Source of the DNA: Motacilla alba alba
Taxonomy: Eukaryota > Chordata > Aves > Passeriformes > Motacillidae
Reading direction: 5' to 3'
Length of the DNA: 64,000 nt
Assembly (NCBI RefSeq): GCF_015832195.1
Contig: NC_052027.1
Location: forward strand, 5,596,649 to 5,660,648
A program made the translations under genes and the position numbers. Of this stretch, positions 37,631 to 49,979 are shown piece by piece. Within the stretch, counting starts at the first letter, position 1, and every line of letters starts with the position of its first letter. Under the pieces are notes generated by a model. That model saw only the letters and a list, made by a program, of their open reading frames with translations, did not search any database and was not told the DNA's origin.

Positions 37631-38947
37631 CGGGAATTTTCTGTGAGCTCTGCCCAAGCCTTTCTCATGGCCACAAAGGACAGCTGTACTTGGGGAGAGC
37701 TGTGCAGCACCTTCCAAGGGCAGCAAGTGCCCTCTAACCCATCCTGCTGCAGGGCTGAAGGATTAACACTCAAAACCTCCCTTCCATCAGCCACCTGTGA
37801 TACAGAGTTTTAGGGCTTTGGCCAATGATGTTATCCCTTAGGAATCATGAATAACTGCCTGCTGGAGAGGACAGATGTAATTCTTCTCTCATCCACGTGC
37901 CAGAGACAAGTGCACATCCACCACACAGTTATCATTTTCTCTTTCCTTGTTTGCAGATTTGGGCTGGATAGTTGAGCATGTAATTCTTGGGCATCATTTT
38001 CACGTGTGTGTGCCAGGATAAGGTTTGGTACCTGAAGTTGCTTTGTTCTGTGCACTCTTTCCCACACATCCTCCTGCTGGAATACAGTTGTGGGATGGCC
38101 CTGCACCCCCTGTTTCATTTGCTGTGAGTGTGTAACCTCTCTCAAGGGCTGAAGGGGGTGAGATGCAGTTCTCCTGCCTCCTGCCTTTGTTGTTTATTTA
38201 TAGGATGACAATGTATTCTTAATTTCAGTTTTAAGAAGGGGGTGATTCATAGAAAGCCTGTTTATACATCAATGTGGAGTTGAAGGACCTAAATTAGGTA
38301 GAAAAGCTGGAAGAGAAGGAAAGAAGAAAAGCATTGCTAGAGGAAAAGAGCTGCCAGAGGCAAACCAGGCTCCTCCATCCCTTGGCAAGGCAGAGCACAA
38401 GCCTAGTAAGCCATTTCTGAAGCCTCCTTTGCTTTTAGCTGGCCTCTAATTTCTTTACCCTGCGAGACATGAAAGCAGAGGGTGTTATTACAATTCCTGA
38501 AGGCACTGGGAGATCTCAGTGCTGCACTTCAGAAACTTAATAATATATTTCCAAATATCAGTCACTGAGATCTCATTAAAGTCATTCTTTCCTAGGTCTC
38601 CACCCCATTTTCTATCAAATAGTTATTTCTTGAATTGAACAATTAATAAGTAATGGTGAGATCTGGACTGATCTCACAATACTCTGTAAACTTTTGAAGA
38701 CTATTTCAATTTATATTTCAACAGTGTCTTGGGAGAAGGTTTGGTCCTGCACAGAAACAGCTTTTTGATATGAGCAGAGTCTCATCATCAGGCAATTAAA
38801 TCAGATGACTAGTGAGAGGCAGGAAAAGGACAGGGGCTGAAACAGGCAATAATGGGTCAAATCAAACTAAATCAATGTGGGCCCTTTGCAGAACTGCTGC
38901 TGGATTAAATGGAGATCTGCAGACCCCAGAAATCTGGCAGAGCTCTA
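37631..38947. other. Gene-free unique sequence
   Basis: Nothing recognised. Open frames reach 104 codons on the minus strand (37831-38145), without domains. The AT content rises at 38.5-38.7 kb. Confidence 0.5.
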
Positions 38948-39005
38948 AGTGTTTAAAAAACCTTTCAAACCTGGTCCAGTGTTTAAAAAACTCTGCCCCT
39001 GGTCC
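38948..39005. repeat. Imperfect 28-30-bp tandem duplication
   Basis: Two adjacent copies (38948-38977 and 38978-39005) both start AGTGTTTAAAAAAC and both end CTGGTCC, with a 2-bp length difference and several substitutions in the middle. Seen directly; older than the 100-bp duplication at 31 kb judging from the divergence. Confidence 0.75.
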
Positions 39006-41859
39006 AGGTCAGAGGAGACATGAAGGAAAAGTTCAGAACAAAAGCTTTTTGAATAGGAGAAGTCCATAAACTGCTTAAGCAATTCCAGCAGTCATTTTGC
39101 CTTTTCCCACAGTGGCCCAGCAGTAACAGGGATAAACTGGAAGCCAAAGGGCAGTGCTGGGCTCCCACCCTCCTCTCCAACTTGCCCTCCAGCTGATGGC
39201 TCAGAGGCAGCCTGGCTTTCAGCTCTGCTGCCAGTCTCCCTCTTTGGGGACTCGATGCTCAAAAGCAGTCCCTAATCCCTAAGTTTACTTATGCTGCTTT
39301 CCCAGCTATCCAGAAAAACCTCTCGTTCCTCATGGGGATGTTTCCATTCCCTAAGTCTGGTGGAACCCCACCACACCTGCCAACAGCAGCTGTGTCCCTT
39401 CCAGGACAGGACACTGAGGAAGGAATCCTGAGCCAGAGCATCCTGTGGGCCCCTACTGCCTCACCAGCCCAGATTTCTGCCCAGCTTCACACAGGGAGAG
39501 ACACAAAATAATTACACTGAAAGGCTCACTGAACTTCTTCCTTTCCAAACCACAGCTCTCTATTCAGGCAACCTCAGCGTGAGGAATGGAACACTCTTTC
39601 CTACTGTCATTTTTTTGGCTGTCCCCACGAAGCACCCATGTCACAGGGGTAATCTCTCTCCCTTGGTAAGAGAATAATGTTTGGTGTCATTTCTCTCATA
39701 TGCCCTGCAGGAAGCAAGAGCAGGATTTGACTCAGATGAAAGTCTCAAATGACCCTTGTAAAAGCAGGGAACCATGCTGGCTTTCAGAGTAACAGCAGGA
39801 TGGATAAAGTGCATGTCAATACACCAGGTCTGTGGATTTCAGTATTTCTCTCTGACTTACAAATCACTTTTCAGGTAGGCTCAGCACTCTGGTATAGGGC
39901 AGAAATCACAGTGAGGTCATAGAAGCCACCAATTACAAAAGCTCTCTGAACTCCTGGATGGAAAAACCTACTCCTTTTAAAATGTGCATGCTCAGAATGC
40001 CCTGGGTGGAAGTCCTGTTTCACTTCACTGCTCTGCAGTACACAGGAGGCAAAATATTGCTTTGTGTGAAATGTCTCTTTTGGAGGCTGTGTGTACCAGG
40101 GGGTGACCATCCCCAAATACTCTGGGTTTCAAAATTAACCCCTCCTGGTTTGTGTGTGCATGTGTTTGCTGTTTCTTTTACATGGAACAGAGACATGTCT
40201 GTGCTTAATCCAAATCTCATATCAAGCCTGAGAGTAGAAACCATAAATCCTTTACCAGTAATAAAGAAGCCAAAATAAATGGAGTTCTAGAGAGAATACC
40301 CTGGGACTGGGGTGAGGGTGGGACAAGGCTCACAGCTGGGACTGCTGGCCCACAGCAGAAATTAAGAAAGCTGTGCTCTTCCTCTACCATGCTCTAGATC
40401 CCACATTCTCTTTATTGTGTCCATTGTTCTCTTCGTATCTCGTCCTGCCCTATTTTTTTTTCCTTTTTTCTAAAGCTTTGCTAAAAAGGAAATTCTCAAT
40501 TTTATAAGGGAAAGCAATATATGACAGTTCTATTCCAACCATTATCTCCCAAAATAAATTAGAAAAAAATGCCTCCCTTCTGTCACACAGCAACTTCCAA
40601 ACTGTTACTAACAGCAGACAGAGTCCATAAATCATTCCCAAATTGCCTATCAGCCCACAGTTGGGTTTTTATGTACAAAATAAAGTAGGGCAAATATATA
40701 GGGTCTATAAAGTTTAAGGACATAGTATTTACCATTGGTAATTAAAACCAAGTGCTCTGCAAGCAGCACACTGTCACAGTGGACTCCAGGCTGCTGTGGA
40801 TGGGCACAGCTCCATTAGGCACAATGAGGCAAATCACATTAATTTTAGCTGAAGATCTGTTCCTTACACATCTTATTTTGCTACCAAAAGACCAGGTGGT
40901 TTTCCTTCCTTGCATTCTGAAATCCCAAATTGATTTCAGTGGGACTGTTTGAGTTACAAGGTACTGCTCTGCACGAGTAGGGATGGTTGTACTCAGGGCC
41001 TTTGTGTGCAATAGATTTGTTTTTAAAGCCTATAAAAACAGACAGTTTTCTTTAGATATTCTCTTCCAGGACTATAATGCAACTAGTTATAACTCTTCAC
41101 ACCATTTGTCGTTCTTTTATTTCATTTAATTTTATTTTTATTTCATTTCATTTCTATGATAATGGCAACAAACTGAAATAGTCCTGATCATGGAATGAGA
41201 GAGTGCAGTTGGCTTCCTCAGCCATTCATCCCACAGAAGGGTTAAGAGAGTCTGGTGATCCCTGTCCCTTGCTGGGACACATAGCGTGCTAATGTTGGAT
41301 TTCTGAAGTCACACTGCTCTGTCAGCTCTCTCCCTGTCAAGCAGGTGCTGAGTGAAAAGTTATTCAAGGATGGTGTTATGTACCCTTCATGAATTATGCA
41401 TCTTAAACAAACTTACATGATCTGAAGCACTCAAGTGGAAGCCTTTTAGCTGGAAGCAGGCCACAGGAGAGCTTAGCTACAGATCTCCAATAATGGCTTA
41501 AAGCAGCTCTCTGTAGCACACTGCTCTCCTTCCCCTCCTGGACTCAGTGGCCCATGCTTCACTCCGTTGGCTTCTTCATCTGCAATGGGGCATCTGAAAT
41601 CCCTGTAGGAAGAGCCCATCTTAAAACATCTTCAGTGGTTAAAAAGGCTGTGTGCTTTGTCTTCTGATGGGCTTGGGGAAGAAGTGCTGCCTTGGCTGAG
41701 TTTTATTCTGAAAGACTAAGAAGGAGAGACAAATTCTGCCAAGGTCACTGTTTTCTTTCCCTTTCATGAAAAGATAATGAATGTTGTTTTAATATTTGCT
41801 TTCAGTGAAAGGGAACCTTGCTGTGTCTTCATTGCAGCTCTGAGCTGGTGGGGAAATGC
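39006..41859. other. Gene-free unique sequence
   Basis: No gene was recognised. An ATTTC/ATTTT-type simple repeat lies at 41115-41155. Open frames do not exceed 106 codons. The part at 39.1-39.5 kb is GC-richer. Confidence 0.5.
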
Positions 41860-41990
41860 ACCGTGTCACCTAATCAGCCTGTGACAATATTACCTGGCAC
41901 TAATTAATAGTTTCCTCTTCAGAATGGCTTACTTGGGTGCAAGATATGGCATTTCATTTCTGATCCTCTCATGATCTTAATCTGGTGGGA
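41860..41990. other. Candidate conserved noncoding element (unproven)
   Basis: Short complex AT-rich block with a TAATTAAT word and the word CCTAATCAGC, with no repeats or open frames. It is flagged on texture only. Confidence 0.18.
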
Positions 41991-42530
41991 AGACGGGTAG
42001 ACTGCCTACGTACACTCCAGAAGTCACAGGTATTCAGCACTCCTCAAGCAGAGAGAAAATTTAACTTTTATTTATTTAATTCCACTTGATCTTGTCACCT
42101 GTGAAGGCAGCTGGAAGAGGGCTGCCTTGTCTAGACACTAAGTTATGGTTTCATTGTGGATACACCACCAAACTTCCATTGGATGGAGCTTTATTCCACT
42201 CAGAGCTCCTCAGCCTGAGATAAGGTGCTGCACAGGGAGCAGCAGCACACAAAGCAGGACATTATAAATCTTATTACAGCCTGGCTCCAGGAGCTCCAGT
42301 CACTGGGACTCAGGCTGTGCTGGTGGTGCTAACCCTACATCTGGCTTCTCCCTGCCTCTCATGTGTTCCTTCATCCACCCCTCTGTGCAGAGAGCAGCAG
42401 CACCTGTTAACCAGGACAGTGTTTGTCCCAGCTGTCCCCATCCTGGGGGGTAGATTTTTAGGGGTAGAAGCAAGTCCATGAGCACTGATCCCACAGTGGC
42501 AACATGTGGGCAATCCCTCCTCCTCAGGTG
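41991..42530. other. Gene-free sequence left of the CR1 copy
   Basis: Nothing recognised with confidence. The part at 42.3-42.5 kb is GC-richer. The 156-codon minus-strand open frame here (42300-42770) runs into the CR1 copy and is not a gene. It cannot be excluded that this part is more diverged CR1 or another old element. Confidence 0.4.
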
Positions 42531-42883
42531 TTGGTGTTCAACCTGGAGAAAAGGAGACTCAGGGGTGCCCTCATCACTCTCTGCAACTCCTGAAAGGTGG
42601 CTGTGCTCAGCTGGGGCTGGGCTCTTTCTCCAGGCAGCACTGACAGAACCAGAGGACACAGTCTCAAGCTGTGCCAAGGGAAATACAGGTTGGATATTGG
42701 GAAAAAGTTTTTTATGGAAAGGGTGATAAAGTTCTGGAATGGCTGCCCGGGGAGGTGGTGGAGTCACCATGCCTGGGTGTGTTTAACAAAGCCTGGATGT
42801 GGCACTGGGTGCCAGGGTTCAGTTGAGGTGTTGGAGCTGGGCTGGACTCGATCTTGAAGGTCTCTTCCAACCCAGTGATTCTG
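42531..42883 (+). mobile_element. CR1 LINE 3' end, plus strand
   Basis: A close match to the CR1 3' untranslated region as I recall it: gttcaacctggagaaaagga, then caggttggatattgggaaaa, gaaagggtgataaagttctgg, aatggctgcccggggaggtg, gtggagtcaccatgcctggg, a gatgtggcactgggtgccag segment, and the tail tggactcgatcttgaaggtc, tcttccaacccagtgattct. It ends in a single copy of the 8-bp tail motif (ATTCTGTG), as CR1 copies do. It is 5'-truncated to about 350 bp, the usual fate of CR1 insertions. The fit is much better than for the minus-strand copy at 11.2 kb, so this copy is younger. Confidence 0.9.
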
Positions 42884-43180
42884 TGTTAGGGAGTGATCTG
42901 GGGTCTGACCAATCGAGTGTGGCCCAATTCCCCTGCTCCTGCCCACTCTGTGCCCTATAAAGGCTAAAAAAGGGTGTGGGCCCTCTCCTTTTGCTTTCAG
43001 GTGCCTTCTCTGACCTGGGGTTTGTCCATGTTTGTGTCTTCTGGCCCTGCTTCTTCCTGCACAGTGGAGCAAGAGGCAAGCTCTGGTGTAAAAGGTCAGA
43101 TTTTTACTGGGTTCAGTAGTGCTGTGGTTGAAGTTCTTTGGGATCCTTGGGCAGTGGCTTCCTTGGAGGAGCAGCTTTGA
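42884..43180 (+). promoter_or_regulatory. Promoter-like segment joined to the CR1 tail, possible LTR piece
   Basis: Directly after the CR1 tail the sequence starts with TGTTAGGG. It has two CCAAT boxes (42909-42913 and 42924-42928) and a TATAAAG box (42956-42962) about 28-45 bp further on. This spacing is typical of a Pol II core promoter, and such compact promoters are common in LTRs. I do not recognise the family, find no poly(A) signal or right end, and see no target-site duplication. It may be part of a decayed LTR or chance. The CR1 element could also have inserted at its edge. Confidence 0.35.
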
Positions 43181-43421
43181 GAATTCAAGTTGGAGATGTG
43201 AAACTTCATGCAAACAGCTTTGTATATGTCTGAGAGCAGGGATATGTTCAGAATATTCTATTCTTTCATCACTGCTTTGGAGGAACTGGTATTAGTAGGT
43301 TAAATTGTTCTGTAGATTTTTGAAGGAGCATCATTTCCATGTTTTCAAGCATTTTGTGAACAAAATCTTCATTGGTTGTTTTGAAATTAACACATAATTT
43401 AAAAATAATTTCTTTCCACAA
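43181..43421. other. Gene-free unique sequence
   Basis: Short AT-rich stretch with nothing recognised. Confidence 0.5.
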
Positions 43422-43500
43422 TGTGTTTTGTGTTTTGTTTGGTTGTTTTTTTGTTTTGTTTTTTTTTGTTTGTTTTGGGTTTTTTTTTCCCCTTTTATTT
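43422..43500. repeat. T/G-rich simple repeat (GTTTT-like)
   Basis: Nearly pure T and G, with T runs of 4-9 separated by G or GG. It is a decayed simple repeat. The phenylalanine-rich frames (plus) and lysine/asparagine-rich frames (minus) over it are by-products. Confidence 0.8.
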
Positions 43501-43583
43501 TTTGTGTAAAACCCCAGAGCAAGGGGAAAATGCATTTTCTTTACTGGTTAATATTGCAGTGGATAATGGGCCTTTTCCACATT

Positions 43584-43619
43584 TTATGCTATCTATGCTA
43601 TTTATGCTATCTATGCTGT
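43584..43619. repeat. 9-bp tandem repeat, four copies
   Basis: The units TTATGCTAT, CTATGCTAT, TTATGCTAT and CTATGCTGT follow each other without a gap, making an 18-bp higher-order unit present twice. It is seen directly. Confidence 0.9.
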
Positions 43620-43728
43620 AAATCTGACAAAAAAAGCAAGAAAAGGATAAAAGTAAAAAGACATTTGAGATACCTTAGTGCAGAAAGAATTGCTTGGTTA
43701 CATCTTGCAAAACACATCGTTTTTACTT

Positions 43729-43755
43729 ACAAAATATACAAAATATACAAAATAT
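43729..43755. repeat. 9-bp tandem repeat, three perfect copies
   Basis: ACAAAATAT three times in a row with no mismatch. It has the same period as the repeat 110 bp to the left but a different sequence. Confidence 0.9.
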
Positions 43756-45499
43756 TTGCATGTTTATCTGTAGGGACTTTGTACTGTGCTCTGTAACAGG
43801 ACTTCAGAGTAAGCAAGGCTTGTCAGCCCTGTAGGAAAGACTTGTCTTGGGGAATCCTGGTAAAGAAAGGGGCTTTGTGCCTGAGTTTCTGCCTCCTGCA
43901 TCCAACTTCTGACTGCTTGGGGCAGGGTAGGTGGAGCAGGGCAGCAAAATAAGATTGCCCAGGCCTAGGTGAGTTGTTTCAAAGGTTGTTGCTACAGCTC
44001 GGCAATTTTAAGGCTCTGGTTTGAGAAACAAAAGTTTTGGAAAACGGGATTCACTTATTTTGCTGCAAATTTGCTGGGCTGGATTTGTGCTTTTCCTTTT
44101 ATCCTCAGGGAGATGCAGTGGTTAAATGATGAGGACTGCACTTAAAATCTGGCATTACTTATGAAAATCACAGCTTATTCCCTGCCTGTGTGCACATTTA
44201 ACAGACTTGGTTTTGTCTTTAGAGTGTGTATAGTCATAAAAAGTATTTTCCCTTCTAGCAAAACTTTCTTAAAGTCAAGTTTTTTGTGGAAGATGCACCC
44301 TCAAGTGTGATGGGGACTGCTGCATTTCTGGTGTTAACAAATTAGCCTTTGTTGTAGCAGTTTTGACTGAAGGGCATAAAGAAATTGTCTAAATGTTTAT
44401 AGTGAGTGTGCTGAGTGGCTGAGGAAATGCATTCTTTCATTGGCTTAACTGCATATGCAGCCTTTATGGAAATATGATTTAAAATGAAACTTCAACAGCT
44501 TGGGAAAAAAGTGAAAGACATGGAGAGAATTCAGGTTATGAGACTCAAGATGCACCCCTTTCCTCTGCATTTCTAAAATAAATCTGAGCTGGTCCAGCTG
44601 GCCAAGCAAAGCTTTAATTGCCAACATGTCCTTAAGAGAAGAGTGAGCTTTATTGAGTGCAAATGTTTTTTAGAGCAGTCCGAAGAACAAAGGAGCTCAG
44701 TTTGACCCTGTGAGACCCCCTTTAATCAGAGCTTTGATCAGCCTTTTCCCCACAGAGCTGGAAAACATCCTCCCTGGCACGCAAGCAGGCTCCTTCGGGC
44801 TGGAGCACAGCACACACACCCAGGGAGCAGCAGCTCTGGGGGGCTCCCACTGCTCCAGCTCTGCCCTTTGCTCACCCTCATTGCCACTTCTGAGCAGTCA
44901 CATCCTCAGACAGGGATTACAGCTGTAAAACCTGTGTGAACCAAAGCATTTGGATAATGAGCCTGCGAGTAGAACCCAGAGGACTTTTTTTGAAGTGGAT
45001 TTGAAAAGTCTGATTTTCTCAACAGTGGTTGTAGTAAGAATAAAAATAATAATTTTGAAAAGCAATTACTGCAATTATTTAAGAGTGACAGTACGTTGGC
45101 AAGCCTTGACTTTTTTGGGAGGAATCTGCTGCCCATATTGTTTAGAAGTCTGTTTACTCATGGAGGGGGAGACAAAGAAACGGCAGTGTTTGTCATTGTG
45201 AGTGTGACTCGGCCCTGATGTCCCCCCCTGACTCCCCCACTGCTCACAGTTGCTCTGCTTTGACATTTTGCCTTGGATGCTGTTCATATCTGCTTCGCAC
45301 TGGACACTTACTAAAAGGTTAAAGTCATTTCTGCAGCTGCACTTTGACCAGGTTCTGTTTGGAGGCTCCATGAGCCAGACTGTGGCCAGAGCCCCTGTGG
45401 GGAGTTTGCACCCAGGTGGGAACCTCAGCCACTGATGGCTCTGCTGAGGCCACAGTTTGACCTTTCAGCTGAATTCATCACGTCTGCTCTTATTTCATC
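43756..45499. other. Gene-free unique sequence
   Basis: No gene or transposon was recognised. A TTTTCCCCACAG acceptor-like site near 44.75 kb precedes an open frame (44710-44928), but the frame has no domain and no donor site that I would trust. Confidence 0.5.
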
Positions 45500-45640
45500 C
45501 TGCTCGTGCTCCCAGAGCTAGTTAAGTCATTATGACAGACATTAGAGAGCCAACCTACAGCTAAATCATCACAGCAAATAAAGGGAAATTGTAATTACAT
45601 AATGAAATTAAGTCCCAGTCCCCTGTTACCTGGCTAATCC
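45500..45640. other. Candidate conserved noncoding element (unproven)
   Basis: Complex block with GTAATTACATAATG (from about 45591), AAATCATC and TCATTATGAC words and no repeats or long open frames. It resembles homeobox-bound regulatory DNA in texture. Conservation is untested. Confidence 0.25.
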
Positions 45641-47436
45641 CATGGAACAGCGTGGGGCTGCTCCTCCCATCTCCCTTGGACATTACTGGGAGTAAGCCTG
45701 CAGTGTTCTTCTGAGTGTTTAATTGGGTTTTTTCCTTCAGATAAAATTCTAATTTAAAACCAGCTATTTTAGGTTTACATGGAAGAAAATAAAAAAAGTA
45801 TCCATAAGACCAAAAAATTATTATTAACTATCACAAAAGGGTTTAAGTAAATTTTTAAGTCTGTGTAGTGTCCCTGGTCTAACTTGGAGGCCCTCAGTAA
45901 AATTATTCCAAAGTATCTTTTAAGACCAATTCACTGAATAGCATTAAATCTCTGAAAAGACAGTCTTCTACAGAATTAGTCTGGATTTAATAGAGCTTAC
46001 CTTAATTCACTTTGGAAACAAAAATCAAATTATTGCTCTTTTAGTCATGAATAATGATCCCTACAAAAAATAAATATGATTCAACAAATTCCTTTTATGC
46101 TGGTGTCTACTTTTAATGTGGATACATTTCCCCAGTTTTGCTATGTAGACAAGCTCTACAGCAAGGTAAATTTGGAATAAATCAGAAGTTATTTCATGAT
46201 TTCAAGATTCAAGAAGACAAACACAGCTGACCTGAGCTATGCGTGTTGGCTCTTGCACGGAGCAGGAGTTTGCTCCAAGTGACCTTAAAAAAATCAGTCC
46301 CTCTCCAAAATGCTGATGTGCACTGGTGTAACTGAGCACATTGTGCTGGTTTTTCTTGCTGTCAACTTGTTTTTAGGGCAGAATTTTTATAGTGGGGCTC
46401 TTAATATTTAAACATAAGTACAATATTTAAATGCAAGTACAGATACTTTTTTTTTTTAATTTCCAGAACTATTTTTTAATATAGAAGCCACATATTTTAT
46501 GGAGCTAAACTGGCATCCTGTCATATGAAGATATCTCATCTAGGTTTTTAAAGTCCTGAGCTTTGTTTTAAATTTAAGCAAATTTCATCTGTCAGAATAA
46601 ATCTGCTTCATTATGTATAATGTTAAAGCCTTGGCTTTATTTGGCATGTACAAATAAAAAAATGAAAAAAAATTTTGCTAAGACCTTTAAGGTGCTCTGG
46701 GGATAACATAGTCCATTTAAATCAATAGGAAAAGAGTCAGAAAATCTGGTTTTTAGAGGTTTTGGATTTACAAGAACCCTTAGGGAAGAATTTTTGGTAG
46801 CACTGTGTTGCTGAATTACAGGAGTGCTTTATAAATCTCAGCTGTTATCTCCAGTAAAGTCTCATAAATGCAGGCTGCTGGGTTTGATTTACCCAGACTG
46901 GCTGGATTTCACATGGATTTTTCACAGACATTTCCTGAGAAAGTTGCTGAGCCCTGCCCTGTTTCACAGGGTCTCCTGGAAGGTGATCACCTTTAGTGCT
47001 GCCTCTCAGCTGGGCTGCCTTCACATCCTCTGTCTAAACCTTTAAACCTCTTCAGAGTTACACCTGCTTACCCTCATCAGACACTGAGAAAATGGATTAT
47101 TTTTGAGGTAGAAACCTGGTCCCAAATCACCCCAACACAGAGATATCCTTGGGTGTCAGCCCAGGCCAACTCTCACCTGGACAAGACCCCAAAATGCCTC
47201 CAAACTCTGCTCTGGCCACAGGACCTGCCAGTTAAATATGAAAGTTGAACTAAATCATTAGCATTTCACTGAAACACTTCATATGACCTAGAGAAAAATA
47301 ATTAGGTTGGCTTTCAGGTCATTCGCCGTCTGCAAAATGCCTTGAGTTCAAGTGTCAGATATAGGTTGCAAACAAAAAGAATAAGGAAAAAGAACCAGTT
47401 TGGGACCACGCTGGGAGTGCACAGTGCTTGAAGGAG
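45641..47436. other. Gene-free unique AT-rich sequence
   Basis: No gene was recognised. It is very AT-rich from 45.7 to 46.8 kb, with a T11 run at 46447-46457. Few open frames exceed 70 codons. The AT-rich part may hold more conserved blocks, but nothing stands out enough to bound one. Confidence 0.5.
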
Positions 47437-47512
47437 CCTGAGCAACCTGAGCAACCTTCCTGCTGACAATCCTGTAGTCCAATTCTTTAACCAGGACCAA
47501 TTCTTTAACTAT
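47437..47512. repeat. Two adjacent small tandem duplications (10 bp and 18 bp)
   Basis: CTGAGCAACC occurs twice within 47437-47456. About 22 bp on, CCAATTCTTTAACCAGGA (47479-47496) is followed by a second copy whose first 13 bases match (from 47497). Both are seen directly and are short slippage duplications. Confidence 0.75.
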
Positions 47513-49979
47513 TTTGTGACCTTTGGGAAAGGACCCATCTTAAACAATACGTGGAGCAACCAAGAAGCTGAAGAGGACATAATTTCCTTTACTCTGTTGA
47601 AAATTACCCTTCTGTGCATCCTAGAGGATCTGGCTTGTAGAGAACCATTCTCCCCCTAGAAAAATCATTAAATGGTGGCTGACCCGAATGAAATAGGACA
47701 TTTGATTTTCACATGCTGAGAATTCTTACGATAAAGAAGAAATCTGTGCTTGCAATAGTCTTCCCACCAGACTTCATTTATTCCTCTCAGGGCACACCAC
47801 ACCCATTTTTAGATGCATTGAGCTGATTGTCTATTTTTTAATTGCATCAGTAATATTTAATATGTGCTGAAGCAGTATTAAAATTTAAATTATTTCAACG
47901 AGCTAGTAATTTATTTTCCACCTGGCAGACAGACAGTCTCTCATGCATAAGAGTAGACAAGAAGAGAGATGTGAGAGATGCTGTATTGGATGTACTTTAA
48001 GACTAAAGCACCTTCTGCAGTCCTGGAGGGTGAAGAACAGACACTTTGATGTAGTCATCGTGGTTTATTGATCCTATTAACATTATCTTGTGGTAAAATC
48101 AATGCTGGAGTTTGTCTTGCAGGAGACATGTAAATGAGAAGATGAAAAAAGCATGCCAAGGCAAATGCTTTCCTGATGGAAAAAGAGATATGAAAAGAAA
48201 TAATGGGAGGGAAGGGTGTGCTAAGCAAAGACAGAACTTGGGGACAGGGGAGTGAGCACAGGACCTTGCCAGGAGCTGTCCTTGCAATTGAAATGTGCTG
48301 TGCCTCTCTGTCCTGTGTCTGGTGAATCCCTCAGTCACACAGCATTGAGGAAACCCAGACATGGACAGAAGAGACAAAAACACGAAAGGAAAATCTTGGG
48401 AATACCTTGCACTCCTTTTGAAGAGTTTTAAAGGATTTTTAGACTCAGATTTTCAAATAACTGAAATCACAGCATTAACTTGGAATAAGATACCAAAAAA
48501 TTTTCCCCATTGCAATAATTGAATATTTTCTTGCTTAATATGACCAACTCTTTGCAATCACCATGAATTCATACGGTCATTTGGCTGAAGGATGCTGCAT
48601 TTTTCAAGGGAGCTTTAAGAACTTTAAAGGAGCACAGGATGTGAGATCTGGAGGGAGCTCTAACAGCATCTTTAGCTTTGTGTGGCTGCAGTGGGGCAGC
48701 ATCACTCACAGACAGCAGTGGAGGCTCAGGGATGCACCCAAGCTGACAGGGCCACAATAAATCTGAGTTCTGTGATAGCTGAGACTGAACACAATGAAGC
48801 ATCAATGTCCTCTGCATTCATTTGGAGAGAAGGGTGGCTCCTTTCTTTCAGAAGTTTGGGAGTTTTGTTCTTCACACACCAAGAAGCCCACCTCTATAAC
48901 AATGTGCTCTTAATGGCCAATTAGTGAGTTTCCAAGCCACAATCCATATTACAGGATGACAAATTAGAAGTTTGGTGTGAGATCGTTTTCCTTCTGCAGT
49001 ACATTTAAATTAGTGTGGCTTCATTTGCTGGGCAGCTTGGTCAGATGAGCTGTCTTTGCATGACTGAGTGTGTAGCTATGTTAGTTTTTTTAAAGTTCAT
49101 TTGATCTGTTAGATATGAACTTATCCAATTCTCTGCTCTATCAGTTCAGCCAGGTTATTAATGAAAGGTAAAATAATATTTCTGGTTGAAATTTCAGTGA
49201 TGATACACAAGCTGTACATTAAATACTCATCCCCCCGAGCCCCTCTCATCAATATTTACCAGACTATCACCTAAAAAAGGGCCAAGGAAGAAGAGAACAG
49301 CTGTACTGTGTGAAAAGTGTCCTGTCCCTGACAGCAACCAGGTGCAAATGGTGAAGAACACAAGGATGGGCAGGTCTAGGTGTTCTCTGATGTCTTTGGG
49401 CCATGTCTGTGTTAGGGCTTCACCAAACTGGACCTCTGGGAGAAAACCTGCCTGTCAGTGAGCTCCCTCTTCTCCTTTTGAATCAACTTAGCTTCTTGAT
49501 CTTTTAAATGTACTTTTGTCAGAACCTTTTGTGGGCGTGTTTCTTGGGGTTATATTTCTTTTGGTTACTTTCATACCTGCTCCCTGCTACATTCATCAGG
49601 CTATCTAGAGCTCCTGCTTTCATGACAAATAGGGAATAATCTTTCCTGCCTAGCTTGATTCACCATTCATTGTAGATTTGTATTGTGTTCTCGCTCAATT
49701 ATTAATTTTTAATTTTAGTGCATAAGCAAGGGAGCCCTTGTGCAGACCTTCTGCCTGTGGCTCCTGGAGATGCTGATGGTCTCCAAGGTGTGTATGGAGG
49801 ACCTGGAGCTGTAGGATTTTGATCCTGGAGCAAACCTTGCTCACCCTGTCCTCTGAGCCTGAACCCAGGCAGGATGAAGCCACAAGCACATCTGTGTTGA
49901 AGCATCTTTCCAATAAAAGTCCCACAAAACCCCATAGCTCAAAAACCCCCACAATAACTAAACAAATAGACAGACTCAT
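47513..49979. other. Gene-free unique sequence
   Basis: No gene was recognised. An AT-rich block at 47.8-48.0 kb looks like noncoding regulatory DNA but weakly. A GC-richer block at 49.72-49.92 kb ends with CAATAAAAGTCC, which recalls the end of an LTR, but I could find no matching start or target duplication. Open frames reach 108 codons (minus strand, 49695-50021), without domains. Confidence 0.45.

Noticed and set aside
42300..42770. 156-codon minus-strand open frame, and a 149-codon one at 42764-43213
   Set aside because: Both run through the antisense of the CR1 tail or the promoter-like segment; they are shadows of a GC-richer repeat.
44740..44930. Acceptor-like TTTTCCCCACAG before an open frame, a possible exon
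   Set aside because: The frame has no recognisable protein sequence and no strong donor, and such acceptor-like sites are frequent by chance.
49720..49930. Possible LTR piece ending in CAATAAAAGTCC
   Set aside because: A poly(A)-signal-like word alone is not enough. No start motif, target duplication or remembered family matches.
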